Positions 1 to 9,576 are shown, counted from the stretch's first letter. The stretch: 64,000 nucleotides of DNA from JAUIEH01 sp964483375 (GCA_964483375.1 CAZABJ010000003.1:1-64000); one strand, 5' to 3'. Notes: generated by a model from the letters alone, not told the origin. Numbers and translations: made by a program.

Positions 1-485
1 CCGGGTGCCTGATCGACGTCATGGTGGCCGGCTCGCTGAATTGGTCCGGCGGCTACGTATGGGCCTGTAAAAACTATGACGGCGACGTCCAGTCCGATAC
101 CGTCGCCCAGGGGTTCGGATCGCTGGGCATGATGACGTCGGTGTTGATGTCGCCCGACGGCAAGACCGTTGAGGCGGAAGCCGCCCATGGGACGGTCACC
201 CGGCACTATCGCGCCCATCAACGCGGGGAGGCGACGTCGACGAACTCCATCGCTTCGATCTTCGCGTGGACGAATGCGCTGCGGCATCGCGGTCGGCAGG
301 ACGACACCCCCGAAGTGGTCCGTTTCGCCGAACGCTTGGAAGAGACCGTCATCGAAACCGTCGAATCCGGGCAGATGACCAAAGACCTCGCATTGCTGGT
401 CGGCGACCAACAGAGCTGGCTGACCACGGAGGGCTTCTTGGACGCTGTCGCCTCCCGGTTTGCGAGCGCCATGGCGGCGGCGTAA
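1..485 (+). CDS. icd: NADP-dependent isocitrate dehydrogenase, C-terminal part
   Basis: This is the last ~160 residues of isocitrate dehydrogenase, the TCA-cycle enzyme that converts isocitrate to 2-oxoglutarate with NADP. The frame is open from the first base, so the gene starts outside the window. The segment has the family hallmarks 'YDGDVQSDTVAQGFGSLG', 'EAEAAHGTVTRHYR' and 'TSTNSIASIFAWT'; these match the homodimeric NADP enzyme of alphaproteobacteria and eukaryotes better than the E. coli type. It ends with TAA and is followed on the same strand by a small unknown gene. icd lies near alaS and recA in Caulobacter relatives, which supports the assignment. Confidence 0.95.
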   Translation, partial: GCLIDVMVAGSLNWSGGYVWACKNYDGDVQSDTVAQGFGSLGMMTSVLMSPDGKTVEAEAAHGTVTRHYRAHQRGEATSTNSIASIFAWTNALRHRGRQDDTPEVVRFAERLEETVIETVESGQMTKDLALLVGDQQSWLTTEGFLDAVASRFASAMAAA

Positions 486-632
486 CGCCGGGCTGGCATG
501 GCTCGGCGCTGGGGGGCCGCGCTCGCCTTGGCGAGCGCCGCCATTTTGACAAACGCGCAAAACGCGGGCTTCGCGGTGATACGCGAGCCTGCTCGGGCGC
601 TATCTCGCGCGGGACGCCCGCGGGTCGCGGCC

Positions 633-1016
633 ATGAGCGGCTCCTGGCGCGGGGAGTACTCTTATGACGCCGCAGGCTTGCCGCCCGTCCCGTTCAATGC
701 GGAGCTGATCGACGTCGATGGTCGGGTGGAGGGGCGCAGCGATGAGCCCAACACTTTCGGCGCCCCCGGCGCGGACCGTCTGTTCGCCACGCTGGAAGGC
801 TCCCGCTCGGGACATACCGTCCGGTTCGTCAAGACATATGATGGTTCCGGCGGGCAGACCCACGCCATCGCCTATGAGGGCCGACTGAGCGCGGACGGCC
901 TGCGCATCGAGGGGCGTTGGCGCATCAACTTCATGGCCGGGGCGTTCTTCATGGAGCGTGAACCGCCCGCCGTCGCGGAAACCGCAGAGCCCCGCGCCGC
1001 CGAAGCCGAAGGCTGA
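633..1016 (+). CDS. Hypothetical protein, small beta-rich domain
   Basis: I do not recognise the family. From the chosen ATG the product is 127 residues, beginning MSGSWRGEYSYDAAG and rich in alternating hydrophobic and polar strands, with a G-x-W / G-x-F pattern near the end. It could be a lipocalin-like or small beta-barrel domain, but that is only an impression. The frame is open back to an ATG at 498, which would add a 45-residue Arg/Ala-rich stretch unlike a signal peptide or domain, so I prefer the inner start. Neither start has a clear ribosome binding site. The gene follows icd and converges on alaS. The last ~15 residues are a low-complexity Ala/Glu/Pro tail. Confidence 0.6.
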   Translation: MSGSWRGEYSYDAAGLPPVPFNAELIDVDGRVEGRSDEPNTFGAPGADRLFATLEGSRSGHTVRFVKTYDGSGGQTHAIAYEGRLSADGLRIEGRWRINFMAGAFFMEREPPAVAETAEPRAAEAEG

Positions 1017-1052
1017 CCCGTCGCCGGTGAGGCGCGGCGCCTGCGGAACGCC

Positions 1053-3728
1053 CTATGCCGCCGTTTCCGCCGCAGCCGCCGCGACCGCTTTTCGGATCGC
1101 CGCCACAGCCTCTTCCGCGCGGCCGCCATCCGGTCCGCCGGCTTGCGCCATGTCCGGACGCCCCCCGCCCCCGCCGCCGCCGACGGCTTCGGCGCCAACG
1201 CGCACCAAAGCTCGGGCGTCGAAGCGCGCCGTCAGATCCTTCGTCACGCCGACCGCCAGCGCCGCCTTGCCCTCGCTCACGCCGACAAAGGCGACGACCC
1301 CTGAGACGATTTGGTCTTTGCCCTGATCCACAAGCGCGCGCAGGTCTTTGCCGCCGACGCCCTCTGCGACGCGCGCAATGAGCTTCACCCCGGCGACGAC
1401 TTCCGGGCCCGCCGCTGCGGCCCTGCCATCCCCGCCGCCCAGCGCCAGCCGCTTCTTGGCCTCGGCGAGCGCGCGCTCCAGCGTCCTTCGCTCCTCAAGC
1501 AAGGATTTTAGGCGCGCGGGCGCTTCGGCGACCGGCGTTTTGAGCGCATCAGCCACCGACCGAGCGATGGCGAGCTGATCGTCAAGCCAGGCCTTCGCAG
1601 CAGCGCCGGTCATCGCTTCGATCCGACGGACGCCTGCGGCCACGGCGCCTTCCGCCACAACTTTAAACAGCCCGATATCACCGGCGCGCACGACATGGGT
1701 GCCCCCACACAACTCCACCGAGTAGGGTTTTGAGGCGCGTCCGGGATCCTTGCCTAAACTGAGAACACGCACTGTCTCGCCGTATTTTTCGCCAAACAAC
1801 GCGAGCGCGCCCGCTGCGACGGCGTCGTCGGGGCTCATTTCGGCGGTCTTGGCCGCAGCATTCTGCCGAATGACCTCATTCACCTCTGCTTCGATGGCGG
1901 CGAGTTCGGCCTCGCTCACCGCTTGGCCATGCGCGAAATCGAAGCGCAACCGGTCCGGCCCCACATAGGAGCCCTTTTGGGCCACATGCGGTCCCAGCGT
2001 TCGCCGGAGCGCAGCGTGCAACAAGTGGGTCGCGGAGTGGTTGGCCTTCGTCGCCTCCCGCCGCGCGGCGTCGACCTTTAACGTCGCTTCAGCGCCGACG
2101 CGGATCGCGCCTTTTTCAATGCGTGAAAGGTGCGCGAACACCTTGTCGGCGCGCTTGCGCACGTCGCGCACTGTGACCGCCGCCGCACCCGGAAAAGCGA
2201 TCGCCCCGGCATCGCCCACTTGACCGCCGCCTTCGGCGTAAAACGGGGTTTGATCGAAGACGAGTTCGACCTCGTCTCCGGCCTGGGCCTCCTCCAGCCG
2301 CTCGCCATCCCTCACGATCAGCAGGAGTTCGGCCTTGGCTTGGGTCTTATTGTACCCAAGAAACGCCGTTTCAGGCGTCTCAGCCGCCAGCCCGACCCAA
2401 TCGGCGTCGGTTCCCGACGCGCCGGAGCCCCGCCAGCTTTCGCGCGCGGTTTGCTTTTGCTGCGCCATAAGCGCATCGAAGCCCGCCGCGTCGACCCCGA
2501 TGCCCCGCGCCCGCAGCGCGTCTTCGGTCAGATCGGGAGGGAAGCCATAGGTGTCATAAAGCTTGAACGCCATCTCGCCTGAGAGCGTATCCCCCGAGCC
2601 CAGCCCCGCCGTGGCCTCGTCAAGCAGCGTCAGCCCCCGCGACAGGGTGCGCCGGAAGGCTTCTTCCTCCTGACGCAGCGTCTCCTTCACAGCGGCTTCA
2701 GCGCGGGCGAGCTCGGGATAGGCCTCGCCCATCTCAGCGACAAGCGTGGGCGCGAGCTGGTGCATTAAGGGATCGCGGGCGCCCAACAGATGCGCGTGCC
2801 GCATCGCGCGCCGCATGATCCGCCGAAGCACATAGCCGCGCCCCTCATTTGACGGGCTCACCCCATCTGCGATGAGAAAGCCTGAGGCCCGGAGATGGTC
2901 GGCGATGACGCGGTGGCTCGCCGCCGCTTCCGCATCGCCGGGCGCTCCCACGATGTCGGCTGAGGCGCGCATGAGGGTTTGGAACAAGTCGACGTCGTAG
3001 TTGGAATGGACGCCTTGGAGCACTGCGGCGATGCGCTCCAGCCCCATGCCCGTGTCGATGGACGGTTTGGGGAGATCGGAGCGCCGCCCGCCTTCATGCT
3101 GCTCATACTGCATGAAAACGAGGTTCCAAATCTCCACGAACCGATCGCCGTCTTCGTCCGGCGAGCCTGGCGGTCCGCCGGCGATTTCCGGACCATGGTC
3201 GTAGAAAATCTCCGAGCATGGCCCGCATGGCCCGGTGTCGCCCATCGACCAAAAATTGTCCGACGTCGCGATGCGGATGATGCGGTCATCGCTAAGACCG
3301 GCGATTTTCTTCCAAAGCGCATGCGCCTCATCATCTTCGGAATAGACGGTCACCACCAATCGGTCGGTCGGCAGGGCGAACTCCTTGGCCACCAACTCCC
3401 AGGCGAGCGAAATCGCACGCTCTTTGAAGTAGTCGCCGAAGGAGAAATTCCCCAACATCTCAAAGAAGGTGTGGTGCCGGGCGGTATAACCGACATTGTC
3501 CAAATCATTGTGCTTACCGCCTGCACGCACGCACTTTTGCGAGCTCGTCGCACGCGGGCTCGCCGGCGGCTCCACGCCGGTAAAGGCGTTCTTGAAGGGC
3601 ACCATGCCGGCGTTGACGAACAGCAATGTCGGATCGTCGGGTACGAGCGGCGCGGACGGCGTCACCGCATGGTCGCGGTCGCCAAAATACTCAAGAAACG
3701 TGGTGCGAATATCGCGCAGGCTGGGCAT
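1053..3728 (-). CDS. alaS: Alanyl-tRNA synthetase
   Basis: This class II synthetase charges tRNA-Ala with alanine and hydrolyses mischarged Ser/Gly-tRNA. The product is 891 residues, the usual length. The N-terminal catalytic core opens with MPSLRDIRTTFLEYF and has the conserved 'FVNAGMVPFKNAF'. The editing domain carries the metal ligands HSATH (His564, His568) and the later CGGTH (Cys674, His678). The C-terminal DHHA1 region has a glycine run typical of AlaS. The frame extends 25 codons further upstream, but alignment to the family places the start at 3728. alaS follows recA on the same strand, as in Caulobacter relatives; the intervening ~135 bp could allow separate transcription. Confidence 0.97.
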   Translation of the reverse strand: MPSLRDIRTTFLEYFGDRDHAVTPSAPLVPDDPTLLFVNAGMVPFKNAFTGVEPPASPRATSSQKCVRAGGKHNDLDNVGYTARHHTFFEMLGNFSFGDYFKERAISLAWELVAKEFALPTDRLVVTVYSEDDEAHALWKKIAGLSDDRIIRIATSDNFWSMGDTGPCGPCSEIFYDHGPEIAGGPPGSPDEDGDRFVEIWNLVFMQYEQHEGGRRSDLPKPSIDTGMGLERIAAVLQGVHSNYDVDLFQTLMRASADIVGAPGDAEAAASHRVIADHLRASGFLIADGVSPSNEGRGYVLRRIMRRAMRHAHLLGARDPLMHQLAPTLVAEMGEAYPELARAEAAVKETLRQEEEAFRRTLSRGLTLLDEATAGLGSGDTLSGEMAFKLYDTYGFPPDLTEDALRARGIGVDAAGFDALMAQQKQTARESWRGSGASGTDADWVGLAAETPETAFLGYNKTQAKAELLLIVRDGERLEEAQAGDEVELVFDQTPFYAEGGGQVGDAGAIAFPGAAAVTVRDVRKRADKVFAHLSRIEKGAIRVGAEATLKVDAARREATKANHSATHLLHAALRRTLGPHVAQKGSYVGPDRLRFDFAHGQAVSEAELAAIEAEVNEVIRQNAAAKTAEMSPDDAVAAGALALFGEKYGETVRVLSLGKDPGRASKPYSVELCGGTHVVRAGDIGLFKVVAEGAVAAGVRRIEAMTGAAAKAWLDDQLAIARSVADALKTPVAEAPARLKSLLEERRTLERALAEAKKRLALGGGDGRAAAAGPEVVAGVKLIARVAEGVGGKDLRALVDQGKDQIVSGVVAFVGVSEGKAALAVGVTKDLTARFDARALVRVGAEAVGGGGGGGRPDMAQAGGPDGGRAEEAVAAIRKAVAAAAAETAA

Positions 3729-3864
3729 GGGACGCTCATCTCGACGGATCAGACTCGTAACAGAACCCGATATAAAGACGCTCGCCGTCGCGCGCCAATC
3801 CAACGCGCGCCATCAGGCGGGCGGCGCCGGCCTCAAACGCCGCCGCCTTCCCGCTTTTCGAAGG

Positions 3865-4941
3865 TCAACTTGCGGCTTCCTCCGCCGCGCCCTCACCGCC
3901 GAAATCAATGAGTTCTTCAGCGATAAGACCGGCGTTCGCCCGCACCGCAGCCTCAATGGCGTTGGCGATATCGGGATGAGCGAGCAGGAATTGCCGCGCA
4001 TTCTCCCGGCCCTGACCGATGCGTTCGGTCTCAAAGGAGTACCAAGCTCCGGATTTTTCAACCACGCCGGCGGTCACGCCCAAGTCCAGGAGCTCCCCCG
4101 TTTTCGACACCCCTTCGCCGTAGAGGATGTCGAACTCCACTTCCCGGAAAGGCGGGGCGACCTTGTTCTTAACGACCTTAACGCGCGTCTGGTTGCCGAT
4201 CACTTCATCGCGCCGCTTCACTTGGCCGATGCGACGAATGTCCAACCGCACGGACGCGTAGAACTTCAGCGCATTCCCGCCCGTCGTGGTCTCCGGGCTG
4301 CCGAACATCACGCCGATCTTCATGCGGATTTGGTTGATGAAAATGACGAGCGTGCGCGACTTTGAGATTGAACCGGTGAGCTTCCGCAAGGCTTGGCTCA
4401 TCAGCCGCGCCTGAAGGCCCGGCAAGCTGTCGCCCATCTCGCCTTCAAGCTCCGCACGCGGGGTGAGCGCGGCGACCGAATCGATCACCAAGATGTCGAG
4501 CGCGCCCGAGCGCACCAAGGTGTCCGCGATTTCGAGCGCTTGCTCGCCTGTGTCGGGCTGGGAGACCAACAGCTCGCCCACATCCACCCCAAGCTTGGCG
4601 GCGTAGACCGGATCGAGCGCATGCTCGGCGTCGACAAAGGCGCACACCCCGCCAAGCTTCTGAGCTTCAGCGACGCAATGCAGCGCGAGCGTGGTCTTGC
4701 CCGAGGACTCGGGGCCGAAAATCTCAACGATGCGCCCGCGCGGCAGCCCGCCGACCCCCAGCGCGATGTCGAGGCCGAGCGAGCCCGTCGGGATGGTCTC
4801 GATGTCGAGGCCCTGGTTTTCCCCGAGCTTCATCACCGAGCCTTTGCCGAAGGCTTTGTCGATTTGCGCGAGCGCGGATTCGAGCGCGCGCTGTTTGTCG
4901 TCGTCGTCTTTGCCCACGACCCTCAACGCCGGTTGCGACAT
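3865..4941 (-). CDS. recA: Recombinase RecA
   Basis: RecA forms filaments on single-stranded DNA, drives homologous strand exchange and triggers LexA self-cleavage in the SOS response. The 358-residue product has the Walker A loop GPESSGKTT at residues 75-83, the DNA-binding-loop region and 'FINQIRMKIGVMFG'. The start at 4941 (MSQPALRVVGK) is preceded by a strong ribosome binding site AAGGAGG; the frame continues upstream but lacks homology. The C-terminus is acidic and Ala/Glu-rich, as is normal. A 7-bp-arm inverted repeat 60-77 bp upstream of the start may be an SOS operator (listed separately). Confidence 0.98.
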   Translation of the reverse strand: MSQPALRVVGKDDDDKQRALESALAQIDKAFGKGSVMKLGENQGLDIETIPTGSLGLDIALGVGGLPRGRIVEIFGPESSGKTTLALHCVAEAQKLGGVCAFVDAEHALDPVYAAKLGVDVGELLVSQPDTGEQALEIADTLVRSGALDILVIDSVAALTPRAELEGEMGDSLPGLQARLMSQALRKLTGSISKSRTLVIFINQIRMKIGVMFGSPETTTGGNALKFYASVRLDIRRIGQVKRRDEVIGNQTRVKVVKNKVAPPFREVEFDILYGEGVSKTGELLDLGVTAGVVEKSGAWYSFETERIGQGRENARQFLLAHPDIANAIEAAVRANAGLIAEELIDFGGEGAAEEAAS

Positions 4942-5000
4942 GTTCCGCCTCCTTAGACCACGGCTCGCGCGATTCGCGAACACGCAAGGAAGGTACACAA

Positions 5001-5018
5001 TTTGTTCTCGTGAACAAA
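5001..5018. promoter_or_regulatory. Inverted repeat upstream of recA, possible LexA-type operator
   Basis: TTTGTTC-TCGT-GAACAAA is an inverted repeat with perfect 7-bp arms and a 4-bp spacer, 60-77 bp before the recA start codon. The usual alphaproteobacterial SOS box is a direct repeat GTTC-N7-GTTC, and I do not find that form here; GAAC-N7-GAAG at 4978-4992 is one mismatch away. The palindrome is therefore either a different LexA box or another operator. Role inferred from position only. Confidence 0.4.
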
Positions 5019-5084
5019 GGGGGATTTTTCGGCGGACATTGCGGCGAGCCGTCCCCAGCCCGCCGCCTGCGCCCCCGCTTTGGC

Positions 5085-7655
5085 TTAATCGGCGTTGATT
5101 TCCGATTTCATCAACGCCGCCAGAGCCTCAACCTTGAAGGGCTTGGAGAGGAAGGAGACGTTCGGCTCCCCCGCCAAGAGATCGGCCAAATCCTCGCGCG
5201 CGAAGCCCGACATCAACACCACAGGTATGTCGCCCAAGAGCGGCCGCGCGGCTTTAAGCAGGGTCGGCCCGTCCATGCCGGGCATCGAGACGTCGGACAA
5301 CAGCAAATCGATGCTATCGGCTTCGCGCTCGAGGATTTCGAGCGCCTCCTCGCCGTTGCAGCTCTCCACGACCTCATAGCCGCGCCGCTTGAGCGTCATG
5401 ACCGACGCTCGGCGCGCCGCATCATCATCTTCAACCAAGAGAATGCGGCCGACCCCGGACAAATCGACGGGTTTGCGCGCAACGGGCTGGCGCTGCTTCG
5501 TCGCCGCTTCTCGCTCCTCTGCGGTGGCGGCGTAGCCTGGCAAATAGAGCTGGAACGTCGTGCCCGCCCCGACCTGCGAGACCACATGCACATAGCCGCC
5601 CGACTGCTTGACGATGCCGAACACGGTGGAAAGCCCCAACCCCGTGCCCTTGCCGGGATCTTTGGTGGTGAAAAAGGGCTCAAAAATCCGCGCGCGCGTC
5701 GCTTCGTCCATGCCCCGGCCGGTGTCGGCCACTTCAATGACGGCGAAATCCACCTCAGCGACGTCGGGCATGCCGAGTTCGCGGACTTCTTCTGCGGAGG
5801 CGGTGCGGGTGGAGATGGTCAGCTCCCCGCCCTCCGGGGCCATGGCGTCACGGGCGTTGTTCGCCAGGTTGATCACCGCCTGCATCAGCTGGCCGCGGTC
5901 GACTTTGACAAGCGGCAAATCGCGACCGTGCTGGACGTTGGCGCGAACCGACGAGCCGACCAAGGAGCGCACGGTGATGAAGTAGTCGGAAATGGCCTCG
6001 GCCAGGTCGGTGACTTCGGGTTGGATGGTCTGCTGCCGTGAAAACGCCAGCAACGAGCGTGCGAGCCCCGCCCCGTTCGAGACGCTCGCCGAAATCTCGT
6101 TGAGGAAGGGGAAGGCCGGGTCGCCCACCGGATGACGCTCAAGCAGCAAGTCCGTATTCAAGTTAATGGCCAAAAGGATGTTGTTCATATTATGGGCGAT
6201 CTCAGCGGCCAGCTTGCCGATCGCCTCCATCTTTTGGCTTTGTAAGAACTGTCGCCGGTAAGAACGCTCATTGGTGATTTCGATCACATAGGCGGTCCGC
6301 CGCCCGCCGCGTTCAGACGCGAAAAAGACCCGCGCGAACCGCTCTTCGCCTTTTCGCGCCGCCGCAGCGCCGGCGAGCGGAAGCTCGATGGCCGCTTCCG
6401 ACCCGTTCTCGGCGTTTTCAAACGCCTCGCGCGTGGCGTCGTCGCTCAAATCGAACAACTCCGCGAAACGCGTTTGGTTCGGGGTCGAACCGGTCATGTC
6501 GATGAGCGCGGAATTGGCGTCTCGAATGAGCGCCGCGACGGGGTCGACCCCGTCCAACCGCGCCACGCCGAAGGGCGCGCGGGCGAACATTTCGTCCATC
6601 GTCGCCGCGGCGTCGCCGAGGATGGGTTCCGCCAGCGCCTGGGCGACCCCCACTGGAGCGCCCAGCCCGCCGCGGTCGAAAACCACCGAGCGGGAGGCCG
6701 GTTTTCCGCCCTCCGCCGGCGTCGGCCACGTGGTGACGATGCTGGCGTTGGAGGTGATGCCGTCGCGGCACGTCATTTCGACATTGACGCGAACCGGCCC
6801 GCCGCCGGGTCGCCGTCCACGGCCCAACACCGCAGCGGCTTGCTCGGGCACGAAGTCCTTGACCTTCATGCCGGTGACGTCGCCCGGCGCGCCGAGCCAG
6901 TCCTTGAGGGTCTGGTTCATATGCAGGATCGCGCCGTCCGGAGCGGCGGAGAAAAACCCGATTGGGGCGTCGTTCAAGAGCGCATCAGCGCTCAGCGGCG
7001 CCACCTCGGCTTCATCCCCGCCGATTTCGCGCACCCGCCAGAGAGACTCCCCGCCTGGCAAGGGCGCAATCTCAATGTCATAGCCCCGCGACGCCCCATC
7101 TTCGAGCGGCTGAGCGAGCAGGATCTCCCGCCCCGCTTCGCCCCGTCGCGCGACGCGGGAGAGCCGGAACACCGCCGATGACACGCCCGGATGGGCGCCG
7201 AGCACACGGTCTAGACTAGGCGGACCGCCGCTCATCGCGCTCACCCCCGCCCTGGCGGCGATCGCGCGATACGCGGCGTTCGCCCGTTTGGGAGAGCCCG
7301 AACGGTCCATAATCAGGGCCGGATCCGGCAACGCCTCGAAGGCGGAGGCGGCCACCGCATGGTCGCGCAGCATGATTTCGCCGGTGTCCGACGGGGGGCT
7401 CAGCCAGCGTTGCGCAGCGTCGCCCGCGGCCAAAGCGTAAAGCAGCAGCAAGCCCGCCGCAGCGATGCCCGACAACAGAATGAGCCCGCTCGGCCCCGCG
7501 GCCTGGGGCGCCAATGCGGCGATGGCGGCGGCGACGAACGCCACCGCTGCGGCCGCCCAAAACAGATACCGCCGCATGCGCGCGGTACGCGCGGCGGCGG
7601 CTCCGTTCGGCTGAGCCTGAGTTTCCGCGGCTGGTGCGGTCACATGGTCGGTCAT
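5085..7655 (-). CDS. cckA: CckA-type hybrid histidine kinase
   Basis: CckA sits at the top of the cell-cycle phosphorelay of Caulobacter-like bacteria, passing phosphate through ChpT to CtrA and CpdR. The 856-residue product has two N-terminal membrane segments (about 31-50 and 56-76), PAS-like regions between about 100 and 470, a HisKA/HATPase core with phospho-accepting His488, the G-boxes 'DTGRGMD' and 'GKGTGLGLSTVFGIV', and a C-terminal receiver with acceptor Asp788 (LSDVSMPGMDG). The stretch 'LLAFSRQQT' and the recA-cckA-flhB order support CckA over other hybrid kinases. The H-box reads 'LAAEIAHNMNNILLAI' rather than the usual 'LAGGVAHDFNNLL', a notable divergence. Confidence 0.88.
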   Translation of the reverse strand: MTDHVTAPAAETQAQPNGAAAARTARMRRYLFWAAAAVAFVAAAIAALAPQAAGPSGLILLSGIAAAGLLLLYALAAGDAAQRWLSPPSDTGEIMLRDHAVAASAFEALPDPALIMDRSGSPKRANAAYRAIAARAGVSAMSGGPPSLDRVLGAHPGVSSAVFRLSRVARRGEAGREILLAQPLEDGASRGYDIEIAPLPGGESLWRVREIGGDEAEVAPLSADALLNDAPIGFFSAAPDGAILHMNQTLKDWLGAPGDVTGMKVKDFVPEQAAAVLGRGRRPGGGPVRVNVEMTCRDGITSNASIVTTWPTPAEGGKPASRSVVFDRGGLGAPVGVAQALAEPILGDAAATMDEMFARAPFGVARLDGVDPVAALIRDANSALIDMTGSTPNQTRFAELFDLSDDATREAFENAENGSEAAIELPLAGAAAARKGEERFARVFFASERGGRRTAYVIEITNERSYRRQFLQSQKMEAIGKLAAEIAHNMNNILLAINLNTDLLLERHPVGDPAFPFLNEISASVSNGAGLARSLLAFSRQQTIQPEVTDLAEAISDYFITVRSLVGSSVRANVQHGRDLPLVKVDRGQLMQAVINLANNARDAMAPEGGELTISTRTASAEEVRELGMPDVAEVDFAVIEVADTGRGMDEATRARIFEPFFTTKDPGKGTGLGLSTVFGIVKQSGGYVHVVSQVGAGTTFQLYLPGYAATAEEREAATKQRQPVARKPVDLSGVGRILLVEDDDAARRASVMTLKRRGYEVVESCNGEEALEILEREADSIDLLLSDVSMPGMDGPTLLKAARPLLGDIPVVLMSGFAREDLADLLAGEPNVSFLSKPFKVEALAALMKSEINAD

Positions 7656-7715
7656 GCCGGGACTCCTGTACTTGTCGGCGCGGACGCCGCGACGAATCGG
7701 GCCGTCACTGCAAGT

Positions 7716-8807
7716 CTACGATGTCGCGCGCCGCGACGCCCCGTGGCGACGCGCGAGCGACAAGACATAGCCGATGATCTTGGCCACTGCGGCGTAATGT
7801 TCACGGGGAATCGGCCGGTCGAGCTCCGCGGTCGCGAACAATGCACGCGCCGTAGGCGGATCTTCATAGATCGGAACATCATTTTCCTTGGCGACTTGGC
7901 GGATTCTCAGCGCAAGCGCATCGGCGCCCTTGGCCACGCAAATCGGCGCGGCCGTCTCCCCCTGCACATATTTCAGCGCGACCGCGTAGTGGGTCGGGTT
8001 GGTGATGACGACCGCCGCGTCGGGGACCGCGGCCAGCATGCGCCGGCGGGACTTTTCTTGACGAATTTGGCGCAGACGCGCCTTCACCTGCGGATCGCCG
8101 TCAGCTTGTTTGTGTTCGTCCTTGATATCGCGCCGGCTCATCCGCTGACGCTTCATCCATGACGCCTTCCCCGCCACATAGTCGACAGCGGCGACGACCA
8201 AATAAGCCGCCAGCGTCGCCAGCAGCAAAACCACCACCACATCGCGGGTGAACGGAAGCAGCGCGGCCAAATCCATAGCCACGAGCCCCCCCAGTTCATC
8301 CCGACGCGGCCACACGGCGAGAAATCCCGCTGCGCCGACAATGCCGAGCTTGGCGAGGCCTTTGAGAAAATTCGATGCGCCTTGGGGCCCGAGCATCCGC
8401 TTCACCCCCGCTATGGGGTCGAGCTTTGAAAGCTTCGGCTTCATCTTTTCAGCGGACACCACGAAACCGGTCTGGCTCAAATGCCCGATCACCGACGCAA
8501 TCACCAAAACCGCGATCGGCGCGGCGAGCGCCAAGGCCGTGATCCTCACCGTGTCGAAGAAGACGCTGCGTCCCGCGTCCGTCGCGACTTCAGTTTGAGC
8601 CGCATAGGCGAAGTAGCCTGAGAGTGAAGCGGAGAGGCTTGCGGCCATGGGGCCGCTTAAGCCCGCCACCACCACGGCGCCGGCGGCCAGCAAAAAGAAC
8701 CCTGACACTTCAACGCTTTTTGGGACGTCGCCCTTCTTGCGGGCGTCGTCCAAGCGTTTCTGTGTTGGTTCTTCTGTCTTTTCGCTTTCATCTTGGCCTT
8801 CGGCCAT
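7716..8807 (-). CDS. flhB: Flagellar export switch protein FlhB
   Basis: FlhB is the export-gate subunit that switches secretion from rod/hook to filament substrates by self-cleavage. The 363-residue product has a charged N-terminus (EKTEEPTQKRLDDARKKG), four membrane segments within about 33-210, and the cytoplasmic NPTH autocleavage motif at residues 270-273. It follows fliR with a gap of only 3 bp, so fliQ-fliR-flhB read as one minus-strand operon; cckA lies 60 bp downstream, as in Caulobacter. Confidence 0.97.
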   Translation of the reverse strand: MAEGQDESEKTEEPTQKRLDDARKKGDVPKSVEVSGFFLLAAGAVVVAGLSGPMAASLSASLSGYFAYAAQTEVATDAGRSVFFDTVRITALALAAPIAVLVIASVIGHLSQTGFVVSAEKMKPKLSKLDPIAGVKRMLGPQGASNFLKGLAKLGIVGAAGFLAVWPRRDELGGLVAMDLAALLPFTRDVVVVLLLATLAAYLVVAAVDYVAGKASWMKRQRMSRRDIKDEHKQADGDPQVKARLRQIRQEKSRRRMLAAVPDAAVVITNPTHYAVALKYVQGETAAPICVAKGADALALRIRQVAKENDVPIYEDPPTARALFATAELDRPIPREHYAAVAKIIGYVLSLARRHGASRRATS

Positions 8808-8810
8808 GGG

Positions 8811-9560
8811 TCACACGAACTCCATGGCGAAGGCTTCAAGCGCGTCCATCCAAATCAGAAGACCGCCGCCGAAACAGATGAGAAACACGCCCAAGCCGGC
8901 CAAGACCATGGCCGGCTGGGCGGCGAAGAAAATCTGAGCTTGAGGCATCATTTTCGACAACACCCCGACCCCGGCGTAAAACACCAAGCCAAAGACGATC
9001 AGCGGCGCGGTCATCTGCAGTCCGATGGCGAAGGCGCGCGCCATCACGTCGAGGCTCAACTGGGCGAAATCTCCAACAGGAGGCAGCCCGCCCGGCGGAA
9101 GCAACGCATAGCTCCCGCGCAGTCCCGCCAAAAACACGTGATGCAAATCGGTGGCGAAAATCAGCGCCACAGCGGCCATGCTCAGGAACCCGCCGAACAA
9201 AGCCCCCGACTGACCCATCGCCGGGTCGAAGCCTTGCGCCATAGCCAGACCGGTTTGCATGCCCGCCACTTGGCCTGCGATGGAGACGGCGACCAGAAAC
9301 ATCCGGATGAGCGCGCCCAACGCCAAACCGATCACCACCTCTGCGGCGACCGCGCCGGCGAGCGCTGCGGGGGCGTCGGGCATCGGAGGCAGCAAGGAGG
9401 CGACGCCCGGCCCCACCGCAAGGGACAACAACAGCGCGAACGCCAGGCGGATGCGCGGCGAAGGACCAGGCTCGGCGAACCCCGGCACTAGCATGATGAA
9501 GGCGCCGGTGCGGGCGAAGACGAGCCCTGCGGCGTAGACCGCGGCGATGAGACCGTCCAT
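8811..9560 (-). CDS. fliR: Flagellar biosynthesis protein FliR
   Basis: FliR is an integral membrane component of the flagellar type III export gate, forming a helical assembly with FliP and FliQ. The 249-residue protein is mostly hydrophobic, with about six membrane segments, and has the family pattern FARTGAFIMLVPGF near the start and 'GQVAGMQTGLAMAQ' in the middle. It lies between fliQ (16 bp upstream) and flhB (3 bp downstream) on the same strand, the standard alphaproteobacterial order. Confidence 0.96.
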   Translation of the reverse strand: MDGLIAAVYAAGLVFARTGAFIMLVPGFAEPGPSPRIRLAFALLLSLAVGPGVASLLPPMPDAPAALAGAVAAEVVIGLALGALIRMFLVAVSIAGQVAGMQTGLAMAQGFDPAMGQSGALFGGFLSMAAVALIFATDLHHVFLAGLRGSYALLPPGGLPPVGDFAQLSLDVMARAFAIGLQMTAPLIVFGLVFYAGVGVLSKMMPQAQIFFAAQPAMVLAGLGVFLICFGGGLLIWMDALEAFAMEFV

Positions 9561-9576
9561 GCCGCGCCCTTCCCGC

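Noticed and set aside
546..551. TTGACA as a -35 box for the gene after icd
   Set aside because: No -10-like hexamer at 16-18 bp; it lies in GC-rich sequence and is likely chance.
3729..3803. N-terminal extension of AlaS
   Set aside because: The extra 25 residues have no match to the family; the inner ATG gives the conserved start.
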